Made by a program: the position numbers and the translations under genes. The notes under the pieces are model-generated. The model made no database searches. It was not told the origin of the DNA and saw only the letters and a program-made list of their open reading frames with translations. A DNA stretch of 62,497 nucleotides from positions 1 to 62,497 of the forward strand of contig NZ_VIAQ01000013.1 in the NCBI RefSeq assembly GCF_006546655.1, given 5' to 3'. Below, piece after piece: positions 1-8,425 of the stretch. This DNA comes from Methanolobus vulcani. Lineage in GTDB: Archaea > Halobacteriota > Methanosarcinia > Methanosarcinales > Methanosarcinaceae. The first letter of the stretch is position 1. Each line of letters starts with the position of its first letter.

Positions 1-76
1 AGATATGTTGACAGAGAGACGATGTGTTTATCGAAGTTCTCAGTAGTTTATTACCCATTATCAAATGATTTTTATG

Positions 77-358
77 ATGCACGAAGACCGAAGCAAAATG
101 TCAGAAAAGACCTTGAATATGAAAGGGGCTATTGATTCTTTAAGAGAAGAACTGGAAGCAATTGACTGGTACAATCAAAGAGTTGATGCATGTACTGACG
201 AAAATCTCAAGAAAATCCTGATTCATAACGCAGACGAGGAAAAAGAACATGCAGCAATGCTTCTCGAATGGATCAGGTAGAATGATGATGCTTTTGCACA
301 TGAGCTTAAAGATTACCTTTTCTCTGAAGAAGAAGACATAGCAAGCCTTGAAGAATAA
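77..358 (+). CDS. Encapsulated-ferritin-like protein, interrupted by in-frame UAG
   Basis: The reading frame resembles the EncFtn family of short ferritin-like iron-oxidising proteins. It has the helix motif EELEAIDWYNQRVD and the metal-ligand pattern DEEKEHA, with Glu55 and His58 matching the ExxH ligands. A TAG at 278-280 interrupts it after codon 67, yet the same frame continues for 25 codons with family-like sequence (NDDAFAHELKDYLF) to a TAA at 356-358. Family members have an ordinary residue, often Arg, at the UAG site. Reading through gives 93 residues, the usual length. In a pyrrolysine-using methanogen the product may contain pyrrolysine; otherwise it is a 67-residue truncation or a recent nonsense mutation. 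Start at 77 fits the family N-terminus better than the ATG at 65. No encapsulin gene lies in the window. Confidence 0.75.
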
Positions 359-473
359 GGCTTAATCTCTTTTTTATTTTTCATTTCCATAGGACAACTT
401 TTAAGTATAGTCTAGCAAAAAATAAGCAATTAATATCTTAAGAAGACGAAATAATTATAGAGTAGAGGACCAA

Positions 474-1133
474 ATGTCAGTCACTGAAAACATAACTTCG
501 ATCCTGAATGAACTTGGAAACACAAAACTCATCTGTGTTACAAAAACCGTTGACCCTGATAGAATAAATGAAGCTATCAAAGCAGGTGCAGCTATAATTG
601 GTGAGAACAGGGTTCAGGAGTTTGAGGAAAAATCTGACAGACTTCTTCCATGTGAAAAGCACATGATAGGACATTTGCAGACTAATAAGGTAAAAAAGGC
701 TGTAGAGAATTTTGATGTAATCCAGTCAGTAGACTCCCTGAAAGTGGCTCTGGAAATAGATAAAAGAGCAGAGGATGCTGGTAAGGTTCAGGAAATCTAT
801 CTTCAGGTAAATATCGGTGATGAGTCACAGAAATCAGGTTTTGAACTTGATGAGATCAGGCAGTCAATAAATGAAATTGCATCACTCAAAAATATCCGGG
901 TAACAGGAATGATGTGCATTCCACCTTATGTTCCACCTGAGCAGGCACGTCCTTATTTCAGGAAGATGAAAGCCCTTTTTGATGAACTGAAGGTAGAAAC
1001 ACAAGGGAAGTTCGATAATATTGACCTAAAAGAACTTTCTATGGGAATGTCCGGTGATTACCGGGTTGCCATCGAAGAAGGAGCCACCATGGTTCGCATT
1101 GGATCAGCTATTTTTGGCGAGCGGAATTATTGA
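474..1133 (+). CDS. YggS/PLPBP family pyridoxal-phosphate homeostasis protein
   Basis: This is a single-domain TIM-barrel PLP carrier of the YggS/PROSC family, cytosolic, thought to buffer free PLP rather than catalyse a reaction. Visible marks are the PLP lysine in CVTKT (Lys24), the GENRVQE segment, HMIGHLQTNKVK, and the C-terminal phosphate-binding stretch LSMGMSGDYRVAIEEGATMVRIGSAIFG region. At 219 residues it has the normal length. The start is supported by a GAGG motif about seven bases upstream (466-472). It stands alone between the ferritin-like gene and a convergent regulator. Confidence 0.95.
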   Translation: MSVTENITSILNELGNTKLICVTKTVDPDRINEAIKAGAAIIGENRVQEFEEKSDRLLPCEKHMIGHLQTNKVKKAVENFDVIQSVDSLKVALEIDKRAEDAGKVQEIYLQVNIGDESQKSGFELDEIRQSINEIASLKNIRVTGMMCIPPYVPPEQARPYFRKMKALFDELKVETQGKFDNIDLKELSMGMSGDYRVAIEEGATMVRIGSAIFGERNY

Positions 1134-1141
1134 ATCTGATC

Positions 1142-1927
1142 TCAGATATGAGTGATAGGTTTTGAATCTTTCAGGTAATAATCATATAGTTCTTTACCCC
1201 ATTGTCTTCCCTGCGGACTCTGACAAAGCAGTTGCTTATTGCTGAATTCATCATTACAGAACAACAACCTTATAAGTAAACCTCCATCAGTTACGGTGAG
1301 GGAAGAGATACCTACTTCTTTTTCATATACGTAGAATTTTACATTATCATAAGCGATATAATGTCTGAATTCATCAGTCCATTCTTCAATCAATTTATTT
1401 ACCAGGTCTCTAGTGAAAATAATCTCAACATTGATGTTATTATCTGCAAGTTGTCCCAGAACCCATGGACAGGCCGGATGCATGAAAGTAAATACAAAAT
1501 AGACCGTTTTTGACGCTAATGCAACCTTGAAGTAATCTAAATTAATCTCCTGCGCATTGATAATAGTCGGTTCAATTAACTGACATTCCCTGATATCACT
1601 GATTCTTTTCAGGAATGTTTCAGGTATGCCTCCAACTTTGTGTGTAGCTAAATAAATATTGTTCTTATCGAGAGTTTCAAGAGTATTCAGGAAAGTTTTC
1701 ATTTCATCGGCCACAATTTTACCAATATTTGTGAGTCCGTAACTATCACCTGATTTATAAATGAGATTACTTTCTTTGAGGATTTTCATCTGTGGGAGCA
1801 AGGCTGATCTTGTGGTATTAAGACTGGAAAGTATGATTGGCATTTCCTTTTGCCCATCATCTAACATTAAAAGCACACTCTTTCTTTTTTCAGAGTTAAA
1901 AATAACATCAAGCAAGTCTTTTTCCAT
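1142..1927 (-). CDS. FilR1-type winged-helix transcriptional regulator (copy A)
   Basis: The N-terminal ~75 residues form a winged helix (SEKRKSVLLMLDDGQKEM, then TRSALLPQMKILKESNLIY and the wing SGDSYGLTNIGKIV). The remainder matches the FilR1-middle-domain regulators that are abundant in methanogens (methanogenesis regulatory protein FilR1 family), ending in a typical FCNDEFSNKQLLCQSPQGRQWG segment. The gene is a paralogue of the next one, so the pair arose by tandem duplication. The effector is unknown; FilR1 proteins are generally studied as regulators that link growth form or substrate to methanogenesis genes. It ends eight bases from the convergent YggS gene. Confidence 0.88.
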   Translation of the reverse strand: MEKDLLDVIFNSEKRKSVLLMLDDGQKEMPIILSSLNTTRSALLPQMKILKESNLIYKSGDSYGLTNIGKIVADEMKTFLNTLETLDKNNIYLATHKVGGIPETFLKRISDIRECQLIEPTIINAQEINLDYFKVALASKTVYFVFTFMHPACPWVLGQLADNNINVEIIFTRDLVNKLIEEWTDEFRHYIAYDNVKFYVYEKEVGISSLTVTDGGLLIRLLFCNDEFSNKQLLCQSPQGRQWGKELYDYYLKDSKPITHI

Positions 1928-2071
1928 ACAATCATACCTTCTGGTAATTTAGAAATAAACTCACCAATCTAATAAATCTCATCGAAAAATCCCAACCAAA
2001 ATAATATTATTTTTCTTTAAAGCATAGTAATATTTCACATCTACTTTAAAATCTATATAATATTAATAGTT

Positions 2072-2872
2072 TCATATGGTAGTTATCCTGACAGCATCCT
2101 TCATGAAATGATCAAAAAGATCCATGCTCCACCTGTAAGCTTCCGGATGACAACCGTAAAGGTGCTTGCTACTGAACTCATTATTGCTGAAAGGAAGTCT
2201 CAAAACAAAACACTCATCACATATTGAAAGGGAGAATAACTTGAGTTCCTTCTTGTAAATATAAATATTGATTTTTTTGTTGTGCAATGCATTTTTAAAC
2301 TCATCAGTCAACTCATCGGTTAATTCACTTTTAAGTTTGTCAAACAAATCCCTTGTAACAATTATAGTAATATCAGTGTTTGTGTCAATATGATTGACAA
2401 TCAGTTCACGAAATGTAGGGTGTATGAAAGTGGAAATAACTCGTAATGAACTAGAAACTACTGCCTTTTCTAAAAACTGTTTATTTGTTTCATATGTGTT
2501 TACAAGATTTGGTTCTATTATCTGAGAATTCCTTAATTCATTTATACGCCTAAAAAGATGATCCGGAATTGACTCGGTATTATGCATAGTTAAATAATCA
2601 CTATGTTTGTTAAGTACCTCGATTGTATCAAGAAACGGTAACATCTTGTCAACCACAATTTTACCAATAGTGGTTAGTCCATAAGCATCACCAGATTGAT
2701 AGACAAGAGCATGATCCTCAAGAATCCTTATCTGGAGGAGTAGTGCCGGTCGATTTGTATCCAATTTTTCTAAAAGAATTTTCATTTCCTTTTGACCGTC
2801 TTTTAACGTAAGAAGTACGTTTTTTCTTTTCTCAGAAGCAAATATAACATCTATTAGCTGTTTTTTTTTCAA
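2072..2872 (-). CDS. FilR1-type winged-helix transcriptional regulator (copy B)
   Basis: This is a paralogue of the preceding regulator over its whole length: DVIFASEKRKNVLLTLKDGQ parallels DVIFNSEKRKSVLLMLDDGQ, and the C-terminal block NNEFSSKHLYGCHPEAYRW parallels the copy A end. Alignment of the two N-termini points to a TTG start at 2872 (protein begins LKKKQLIDVIF), preceded by a GGGG run, rather than the ATG at 2896 which would add an unrelated eight-residue tail. Both copies lie on the same strand with about 145 bases between them and presumably have separate promoters. Confidence 0.85.
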   Translation of the reverse strand: MKKKQLIDVIFASEKRKNVLLTLKDGQKEMKILLEKLDTNRPALLLQIRILEDHALVYQSGDAYGLTTIGKIVVDKMLPFLDTIEVLNKHSDYLTMHNTESIPDHLFRRINELRNSQIIEPNLVNTYETNKQFLEKAVVSSSLRVISTFIHPTFRELIVNHIDTNTDITIIVTRDLFDKLKSELTDELTDEFKNALHNKKINIYIYKKELKLFSLSICDECFVLRLPFSNNEFSSKHLYGCHPEAYRWSMDLFDHFMKDAVRITTI

Positions 2873-3099
2873 AATGCAACCCCCATGAGAAAGCATAAAA
2901 TAGCCTAACCATTAAAGTGAAGCTTAAGTTTATCAGTAGTTTAATTTGTATTTCTTTTCCTAAACATGAATACATACTACTTCATAAGCTTTTATATTTG
3001 TACCTGCTCTTCTCGTTGTTTTGTTAACAACAGTCAGTAATATATTTAATATTTAGCAAGTATCTTTCGTAACAAAATATCTAAAAACGCATGCATCCT

Positions 3100-3519
3100 T
3101 TATTCGGAACATACACTAAGTTCTTTCATAGCAAATCCATTTTCTGAGATTGAAATAAAAGGCTGATTCCATGGATTGTAATCTATAGTGAGAGAAACAG
3201 AAGAATTATGATCAAGCGTGCTTTTCACGTGACACCCACTTTCTTCATCAAAAAAATAAGTCTTTGCAACAAGAATTAGTGGTTTTGGTTTATTAAAAGT
3301 TTCTTCTGGTCCAATATAATATTCGTTTTTATGTACTAATTGGTTTTGTGGATTGAATATTTCAACTGTGACCTTATGACCTACAGTATCAGTATTCTTA
3401 ATTTGATAAAATGGTGTGGGTGTACCAACTATAAAAAAAGGCAGTATCACATATAATATGAAAAATGAAATTAATAGACCTCCCACAATCTTGTATGCTG
3501 TTTTCATGTTTTTACCCAC
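3100..3519 (-). CDS. Hypothetical membrane-anchored protein
   Basis: I do not recognise a family. The 139-residue protein has one N-terminal membrane segment (about residues 9-32, IVGGLLISFFILYVILPFF) and an outside domain of some 105 residues rich in beta-prone stretches, with two Cys (Gly-Cys-His near residue 95 and a C-terminal Cys). The pattern of small domain with KVTVEIFNPQNQLV could be an immunoglobulin-like beta sandwich. MKTAYK at residue 5 is an alternative start. The neighbours give no functional clue. Confidence 0.6.
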   Translation of the reverse strand: MGKNMKTAYKIVGGLLISFFILYVILPFFIVGTPTPFYQIKNTDTVGHKVTVEIFNPQNQLVHKNEYYIGPEETFNKPKPLILVAKTYFFDEESGCHVKSTLDHNSSVSLTIDYNPWNQPFISISENGFAMKELSVCSE

Positions 3520-3620
3520 TATCCAAACAATCCCAACTCATAAATAGAACTTAATAGAAGAAATTGCTAGCATACTATTTTATTCTATTTATTTTTTAAT
3601 ATAGAATAAAATATAAAGAA

Positions 3621-4139
3621 TTAATCTATTTCAATATCATATACACTTAAAAGTGAGATTACTTCAGGAATAGAAAACTTCGTTTTTTTGAGGAAATTGT
3701 TATTGGGGTCTATATTATAATTCTTCGCATTCCTGAACGAAGCACCGCTCATGTTTGTGTTCCTGAAAAGACTGTTTGTAAGATTGGAACCTTCAAAATT
3801 TGTATTTTTAAGACCTGTATTTACAAAATCACAATCATAAACCTGGCAGTCAATAAAGTCGGTGTTTTCCATATCCATATCCGAGAATATGCAATATGAA
3901 AGGTAACAATTCTCAAATCCAATACTGAATATGAAATTGTTGCATTTTGAAAAATCAAGTCCTACAATTTTGCAGTTCATAAACCTGACATCCTGTAGCC
4001 TGCTATTATTCAGGTCAACGTTGGATAATTTGCAGTTATCAAAACTGCAATCAATAAATTTTGTGTTCTTGAATGATTCATCTGCAAAATCAATATCCTT
4101 GAAACTCTCTTCCTCAAACTCCTCGTTATGATATTCCAT
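3621..4139 (-). CDS. Pentapeptide-repeat protein
   Basis: Almost the whole 172 residues consist of A(D/N)LXX-type five-residue repeats with Phe, Leu or Cys at the central position (for example FKDIDFADESFKNTKFIDCS and SNLTNSLFRNTNMSGASF). Such proteins fold into a right-handed quadrilateral beta helix. There is no signal peptide or membrane segment, so it is probably cytosolic. Some members mimic DNA and act on gyrase, but nothing here shows that role. It is transcribed alone. Confidence 0.9.
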   Translation of the reverse strand: MEYHNEEFEEESFKDIDFADESFKNTKFIDCSFDNCKLSNVDLNNSRLQDVRFMNCKIVGLDFSKCNNFIFSIGFENCYLSYCIFSDMDMENTDFIDCQVYDCDFVNTGLKNTNFEGSNLTNSLFRNTNMSGASFRNAKNYNIDPNNNFLKKTKFSIPEVISLLSVYDIEID

Positions 4140-4564
4140 GGGTTATTAGAGGAGATAATAAGGTATAAAGAATCTTCTTAAGGACATAAGAATTGGCTGT
4201 TATCAATAGTTAAAAGGATGTTTCTCTTATCAGTAAGTATCTGAATACATTCAATATTGGCTTGAAGGTTTGAATGGGATTATGGTTTATTTTATCTATG
4301 TACAATGCCTTATGAAAAATCAGGATCATTATCACGTTTCCAACAAAAATTGGAAAACTTTTTCCAGTTTCGCAGGCGCGTCTTCAATATTTCTTGTTAA
4401 AAAATTTTATATGAATTATATGCCTATTGGAAATTAGATTTCATATTGAAATAGTAAAAGATTCATATGATACATACAAAATAATTGAGAGAATACTTTC
4501 TTTAATATTGAGCTAAAATTAAATTTATTATAAATATGAATAAATATCAAACGACTGTGGTAAT
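4140..4564. promoter_or_regulatory. Intergenic region with TATA box of the 4565 gene
   Basis: AT-rich spacer between divergent genes. TTATAAATA at 4528-4536 is a good archaeal TATA box. Its distance to the ATG at 4565 leaves a leader of only a few bases, and there is no clear Shine-Dalgarno sequence, so the downstream message may be leaderless or nearly so. A 31-codon open frame at 4305-4400 has no recognisable family and is not called. Confidence 0.55.
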
Positions 4565-5608
4565 ATGGATGAAGAATCCGAAGAACAATTATTAAAGATA
4601 CTTTCCAACCCAATAAGGGCGACCATTATCAGGAAACTGTACAATGACAGTTTGTCTTTTACGCATCTTATGCAGATTACGGGATGTAAGACCGGGCAGT
4701 TGAGCTTTCATTTGAAAAAATTGGAATATCTTGTGGAACAGGACGAACTGAAAAGATACAAACTTTCAGAAAAGGGAAAAGAGGATGTTGAGATCATTCT
4801 GCCACGTCTGTCGAAAAATAACGCGGAAGATTCTGAAGACCGACCTGATGTATATTTTGCTTTCATGATGCTTCTGGAATCTCTTATCTTTTTCATAAAC
4901 AGCTGCATCTCTGAACTAAAATATATTTTTGTTCATTCATGGAAGTGTGTTATCGGCATCTGTTCAGGTGTAAACCTATATGTCACAAACCTTGTAAATA
5001 ATTCCAGAATACGTTTGAAACAGCCTAATTTATCGTGGTACCAGACGAGTCTGAGATCTTTTACTAATGGGTTAGGGCGAATAATCGATACAATTGTAAA
5101 TTCCATTAAATCAATTATTATTGTAATAATAGAAGCAATCAGACAGTGGATAAATCCGTTATTCAGCTATTCCTTTATGGTGGTAGGACTTATGTTGTTC
5201 ATACCTGCAGTGTTCATATCTGTGAGTCCAGGGTTTGACCTGTTATTCAATTCTGCGGATAACGCTAACCGAATAATACAGTTTATTGATGACACTGTAT
5301 TTGCTGCTTTCAGTATATCTCTTGTCATGATGCTTATTGGCGGATTAGTTACCTCCGAGAAGAGAATGCTCTTGAAACGATTCCTGTTATCAACAATATC
5401 AGCATCCATGTTACTGATTGTTGTTTCAGTCATTCTGTTGATTGATATTAATACGAAAATCTATCAATCTTATGAAGTAATATCTTTTATTTCAAATCTC
5501 TTGAGAAATATCATCATTTTGCTCTTGCTGATTACATTTTCCACTACAGGCACTTTTGTATATGTACAAAAGATGAAAAGCGATTGGTTAATCCAAACTG
5601 ATGATTAA
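4565..5608 (+). CDS. Membrane-bound winged-helix protein
   Basis: The first ~80 residues form an ArsR-like winged helix (EEQLLKILSNPIRATIIRKL, then TGCKTGQLSFHLKKLEYLV). The rest carries several membrane segments: a weak one near residues 100-120, a clear one near 205-225, and two more near 245-265 and 280-330. This suggests a one-component regulator whose sensing part lies in the membrane, with DNA binding on the cytoplasmic side. The total of 347 residues is much longer than a normal ArsR protein. A TATA box lies directly upstream. Signal and targets are unknown. Confidence 0.75.
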   Translation: MDEESEEQLLKILSNPIRATIIRKLYNDSLSFTHLMQITGCKTGQLSFHLKKLEYLVEQDELKRYKLSEKGKEDVEIILPRLSKNNAEDSEDRPDVYFAFMMLLESLIFFINSCISELKYIFVHSWKCVIGICSGVNLYVTNLVNNSRIRLKQPNLSWYQTSLRSFTNGLGRIIDTIVNSIKSIIIVIIEAIRQWINPLFSYSFMVVGLMLFIPAVFISVSPGFDLLFNSADNANRIIQFIDDTVFAAFSISLVMMLIGGLVTSEKRMLLKRFLLSTISASMLLIVVSVILLIDINTKIYQSYEVISFISNLLRNIIILLLLITFSTTGTFVYVQKMKSDWLIQTDD

Positions 5609-5812
5609 CAAAAATGGAAGAGAGTCAACTTATCATAAGCATACCATACGAGAAATTAGTTATGAAGATTTAAATCAAGATTTAGGTAGAATAAAGGAAA
5701 AGTCATTGATAAATTGATTAATGTTCCTAAAAGTTAGCAGATAAAATCAAATTTGAATATATATATCGAAGGCAAACACATTGTACATTTACGAATGATT
5801 AAATCCGGTGAA

Positions 5813-6160
5813 TCAGAATATCATCAGTCCAATAAGAAAAGATACCAGATTACATGTAAATGATAAAATCAAAGCTCGTTGAAGTGTCACTTTCAGAACA
5901 AAATAATAAATCACTGCTTCTATCACAAAGACTGATATTTCACCAATTAAAGCCAGATTTTCGTATGAATTAATGAACTGAGGTAACAGGAACCAGAGGT
6001 AAGGAAGTGTTGAAAACGAAGAGAAAATACCAACAAATAAAAGAAGAGAATTGCTTATAGCATCAATTCTGAAGTAGTATCTTACTAACAGGAAAAGGAC
6101 TGATGTCTCTATTAGTATTGTCAGAAAAAGAGAAAACAGGAACAAATACTCGTATAACAT
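5813..6160 (-). CDS. Small four-helix membrane protein, unknown function
   Basis: The 115-residue protein has four hydrophobic segments (about residues 5-27, 35-58, 67-90 and 92-114), short loops and no soluble domain. I do not recognise a family. It is encoded just downstream of the secreted protein at 6192-6896 on the same strand with a 31-base gap, so the two probably form one transcription unit. Confidence 0.55.
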   Translation of the reverse strand: MLYEYLFLFSLFLTILIETSVLFLLVRYYFRIDAISNSLLLFVGIFSSFSTLPYLWFLLPQFINSYENLALIGEISVFVIEAVIYYFVLKVTLQRALILSFTCNLVSFLIGLMIF

Positions 6161-6191
6161 TTACATGAAACTAATATTTATCTGGATTATT

Positions 6192-6896
6192 TCAACAATC
6201 ATTTCCAAATAGTTTTCTTATGAAGCACAATATTGAATCTTTAAAAGATGATCTGTTTTCTGATGTTATATCAATTTCTGTCTTATTCAGTTTGCTATCT
6301 TCCTGTAATTCAATACCATAATCATTTGAATTGTTATTTTCAACTTTTCCTTTTGACTCGTTAATAACTGACCTAATGCTAGGTATTTCAGGTTCATTGA
6401 AAGTTTCCTCTCTATCAATAACTGATCCATAAAAGGATATTCTTCTTTCTTCATAAAGTATGAGTGCTGTATCATTAAACCCTGCTACAGAATAGTATCG
6501 TTCTTCTTTTGTCAATGGATTAGCAACAACAGCATAATCCCAATTTACATTGAAATCAAAAGTATAAGGCAATATATTAGGATCTGACTCAAAATCAATG
6601 TCATCTAATCCTATGCTGTCAAAATACTCTTTCTCGATGGCATAGACCGTAAGTGTATTAGCTTTATAGAATTGTGTCAGGCAGTCACTGGAATTAATAA
6701 TATATGGATTTTCACACTGGATAACCGGTCCTGTTATGTATCCCACAAAAACAACATCGGGATAATCACTAATATTACTGATGCTTACACATCTATCGTA
6801 AGTTTTCGTTCCTGGAAATAGGACATCAGCATTTGCAGATGGTATAAGCATTAGTAATAATATTATTAATATAACAAAGCACTTTTGAAATTTCAT
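6192..6896 (-). CDS. Secreted hypothetical protein
   Basis: A signal peptide is clear (residues 1-23, hydrophobic core VILIILLLMLI, cut after SANA). The mature part opens with DVLFPGTKTYDRCVSISN and carries four Cys (CVS, QCE, DCL near residues 36, 61 and 71, and a C-terminal Cys), which could pair outside the cell. The C-terminal third is polar and low in complexity (NNNSNDYG and similar). There is no membrane anchor. No family was recognised; it may act with the membrane protein encoded just downstream. Confidence 0.6.
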   Translation of the reverse strand: MKFQKCFVILIILLLMLIPSANADVLFPGTKTYDRCVSISNISDYPDVVFVGYITGPVIQCENPYIINSSDCLTQFYKANTLTVYAIEKEYFDSIGLDDIDFESDPNILPYTFDFNVNWDYAVVANPLTKEERYYSVAGFNDTALILYEERRISFYGSVIDREETFNEPEIPSIRSVINESKGKVENNNSNDYGIELQEDSKLNKTEIDITSENRSSFKDSILCFIRKLFGNDC

Positions 6897-7056
6897 GTTG
6901 TTTCCTCATCCTATTCAATGTAACACATTAAACATATAATATTATTTTGGATAAAATAGTATTTTCTTATAAAAATTATAGAATTTTATTATGCATAATA
7001 ACCCCTAAATATAACCCACTCGAAATAATATATATCGGGAAATGTGGAGGGTAAAT

Positions 7057-7611
7057 ATGAAAAATAAATTACTGATTGTACTGGTTCTATTATCCATAAT
7101 TTTAATTGGTGCATCCATAGTATCGGCTAAATCAAGCTATTTGTATGCTTTTAATCAGCATTATAACACCGGAGACACGGTACTTGATACATGTGATGTA
7201 TGTCATTCAGGACCAAACGGAGGATCTCTTGACTCATATGGAAGAGCATATTCTCAGACCAGAAGCTTTGCAGTAATTGAAGAACAGGATTCAGATGGAG
7301 ATGGATTTACCAATCTAGAGGAAATTAATGCTTTAAGATTCCCTGGAGATTCCAGTGATTATCCTCAAATTGAATCTACAAATGCAGAAAATACAACTGA
7401 AGAAGTAACTGAACTTGTAGTTAATGAGACAACAACAGTATCAGTCGAAGAAACTACAACAAATGAAACTTGGGAACAGGAAACATCTGAAATCGGAAAT
7501 GAAGAAAGTACAGAAACTACCGAAAATACTACAGGTAATCAGCAATCCCCGGGATTTGAAACAATGATTGCTGTTTTTGGAATAATAGTGGCTTTCTATG
7601 TAAAAAGGTAA
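7057..7611 (+). CDS. Secreted single CxxCH haem-motif protein with PGF-CTERM-like tail
   Basis: The order is: signal peptide (1-24), one c-type haem-binding motif CDVCH (Cys46, Cys49, His50), a calcium-loop motif DSDGDGFTNLEE at 78-89 as in dockerin/thrombospondin type 3 repeats, a Thr/Glu/Asn-rich linker of about 70 residues, and a tail PGFETMIAVFGIIVAFYVKR that fits the archaeal PGF-CTERM sorting signal. It is thus predicted to be cut by an archaeosortase and lipid-linked outside the cell. The ATG at 7057 has GGAGGG at 7046-7051, so it is preferred over the ATG at 7042. A role in extracellular electron transfer is possible but not shown. Confidence 0.8.
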   Translation: MKNKLLIVLVLLSIILIGASIVSAKSSYLYAFNQHYNTGDTVLDTCDVCHSGPNGGSLDSYGRAYSQTRSFAVIEEQDSDGDGFTNLEEINALRFPGDSSDYPQIESTNAENTTEEVTELVVNETTTVSVEETTTNETWEQETSEIGNEESTETTENTTGNQQSPGFETMIAVFGIIVAFYVKR

Positions 7612-7614
7612 AAC

Positions 7615-7680
7615 ATGAATGAAGAAAAAAGACCTGTTATCAAAGTATCAAAAGATGGCTCTGTAGAAATCCTCATTTAG
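7615..7680 (+). pseudogene. Truncated 5' end of a small gene
   Basis: A 21-codon frame begins four bases after the preceding stop and looks like a normal protein start (MNEEKRPVIKVSKDGSVEIL), but ends at once in TAG. The sequence GCTCTGTAGAAAT at 7658-7670 inside it equals the end of the element at 8191-8322, so the gene may have been cut by an insertion element. It could also be a short intact peptide that happens to carry this 13-mer. Confidence 0.35.
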
Positions 7681-7690
7681 ACGACAAGTA

Positions 7691-7716
7691 TAACCTTGAC
7701 AGGTATGTCAAGGTTA
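7691..7716. terminator. Perfect 11-bp hairpin
   Basis: TAACCTTGACA, a four-base loop GGTA, and TGTCAAGGTTA form a perfect hairpin 11 bases after the truncated frame. No long T-run follows, so it may be a stability element or a remnant of the insertion element rather than a terminator. Confidence 0.4.
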
Positions 7717-7772
7717 TGCACTAGTATTTTGAATTAAAACGCCTTTAGCTCCTACCAACTACACTGCATCAA

Positions 7773-7937
7773 CTATCTTTTTTTCTCAAATTTAATTCCA
7801 TGATCTCCCTTGTGAGGTTTTGTGTGATCAAATAGGTTTAGCAGAATATCTGCTGGAATTCCATTTGGAAATGCGTAACAAGTCAAATCACCTTTATGAT
7901 GTTTACATAAAAAGCATATAGGTTTTGGAAGTAACAT
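7773..7937 (-). CDS. Small Cys/His protein with KPxKGDxGIxFE motif
   Basis: A 54-codon frame encodes a small protein with CFLCKHHKGDLTCYAFP near the N-terminus (Cys8, Cys11, Cys20) followed by NGIPADILLN and DHTKPHKGDHGIKFE. I recall this pattern (CxxC...C...FPxGIP...DHxKPxxGDxGIxFE) from short uncharacterised bacterial and archaeal proteins that probably bind zinc; no function is known. A TAA precedes the ATG directly in frame. The frame ends in TAG. It overlaps the 3' end of the damaged frame at 7903-8082. Confidence 0.55.
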   Translation of the reverse strand: MLLPKPICFLCKHHKGDLTCYAFPNGIPADILLNLFDHTKPHKGDHGIKFEKKR

Positions 7938-8082
7938 TTAGATCACGTTTTAACTTCAAATCTTTTGTTGATTTCAAGCCACCTCTATCATTAGAAAATA
8001 TCACTTTATTAAGAACACCGTCTTGATATAATAGGAAGAAACACCAGCTATCTTGCTGGTGTTAATGATACCACTCCTCCAT
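7903..8082 (-). pseudogene. Damaged small gene with internal TAA
   Basis: ATG at 8082 opens MEEWYH, then a TAA at codon 7 (8062-8064), after which the same frame stays open with protein-like sequence (DSWCFFLLYQDGVLNKVIF, then GGLKSTKDLKLKRDL) to a TAA at 7903-7905. This looks like a recently damaged gene, perhaps once joined by frame to the Cys/His protein that overlaps its end. Because the stop is TAA, pyrrolysine does not explain it. Confidence 0.35.
8040..8063. repeat. Perfect 9-bp inverted repeat
   Basis: AACACCAGC, loop TATCTT, GCTGGTGTT. It lies within the damaged frame and contains the TAA that interrupts it; it may be an RNA hairpin of the degraded element. Confidence 0.4.
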
Positions 8083-8190
8083 CACGATTACGATATAATT
8101 AATAATGAGTATTGTAATATATAGCACTTTTTTTTGTGAAATTATAACGACATTATTAATTCATTCGACATTATAATTAATAATGCAAAA

Positions 8191-8322
8191 AGCTCTGTAG
8201 AAATTCTCTAAATTCAAGCGATTGTGCAAGTCAATAAAACATCTATCCGTTACTCAGAATGGTGATTATTTTTGCCGAATTTTAACTATAGATACCGATT
8301 TCAATAGGTTTTCTACAGAGCT
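8191..8322. mobile_element. MITE-like element, 132 bp, 13-bp terminal inverted repeats
   Basis: AGCTCTGTAGAAA at 8191-8203 and TTTCTACAGAGCT at 8310-8322 are perfect inverted repeats enclosing AT-rich DNA without an open frame. Size and structure fit a miniature inverted-repeat transposable element or two abutting IS ends. Target-site duplication is not evident. Confidence 0.5.
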
Positions 8323-8425
8323 CAAGAGATGGTCCTTTATGAAAGTTCACTAAAATAGAGAAAGAGTAACTCCAGGTAAACTTGAAATGATGCTGAAATT
8401 GAATTTTTTTAGATATGCCTCATTT

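Larger units (their letters stand above)
7658..8322. mobile_element. Possible decayed insertion element with GCTCTGTAGAAA ends
   Basis: GCTCTGTAGAAA occurs at 7658-7669 and in inverse orientation at 8310-8321, which would bound a 664-base element. A third, direct copy lies at 8192-8203. No transposase frame survives between them; the interior holds two small minus-strand frames. The outer boundaries are inferred only from the end sequences. Confidence 0.35.

Noticed and set aside
1-135. An open frame across the left edge of the window in frame 1.
   Set aside because: Overlaps the ferritin-like gene in another frame and shows no recognisable protein pattern.
4305-4400. A 31-codon frame with a basic end.
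   Set aside because: No ribosome site or family resemblance; probably chance.
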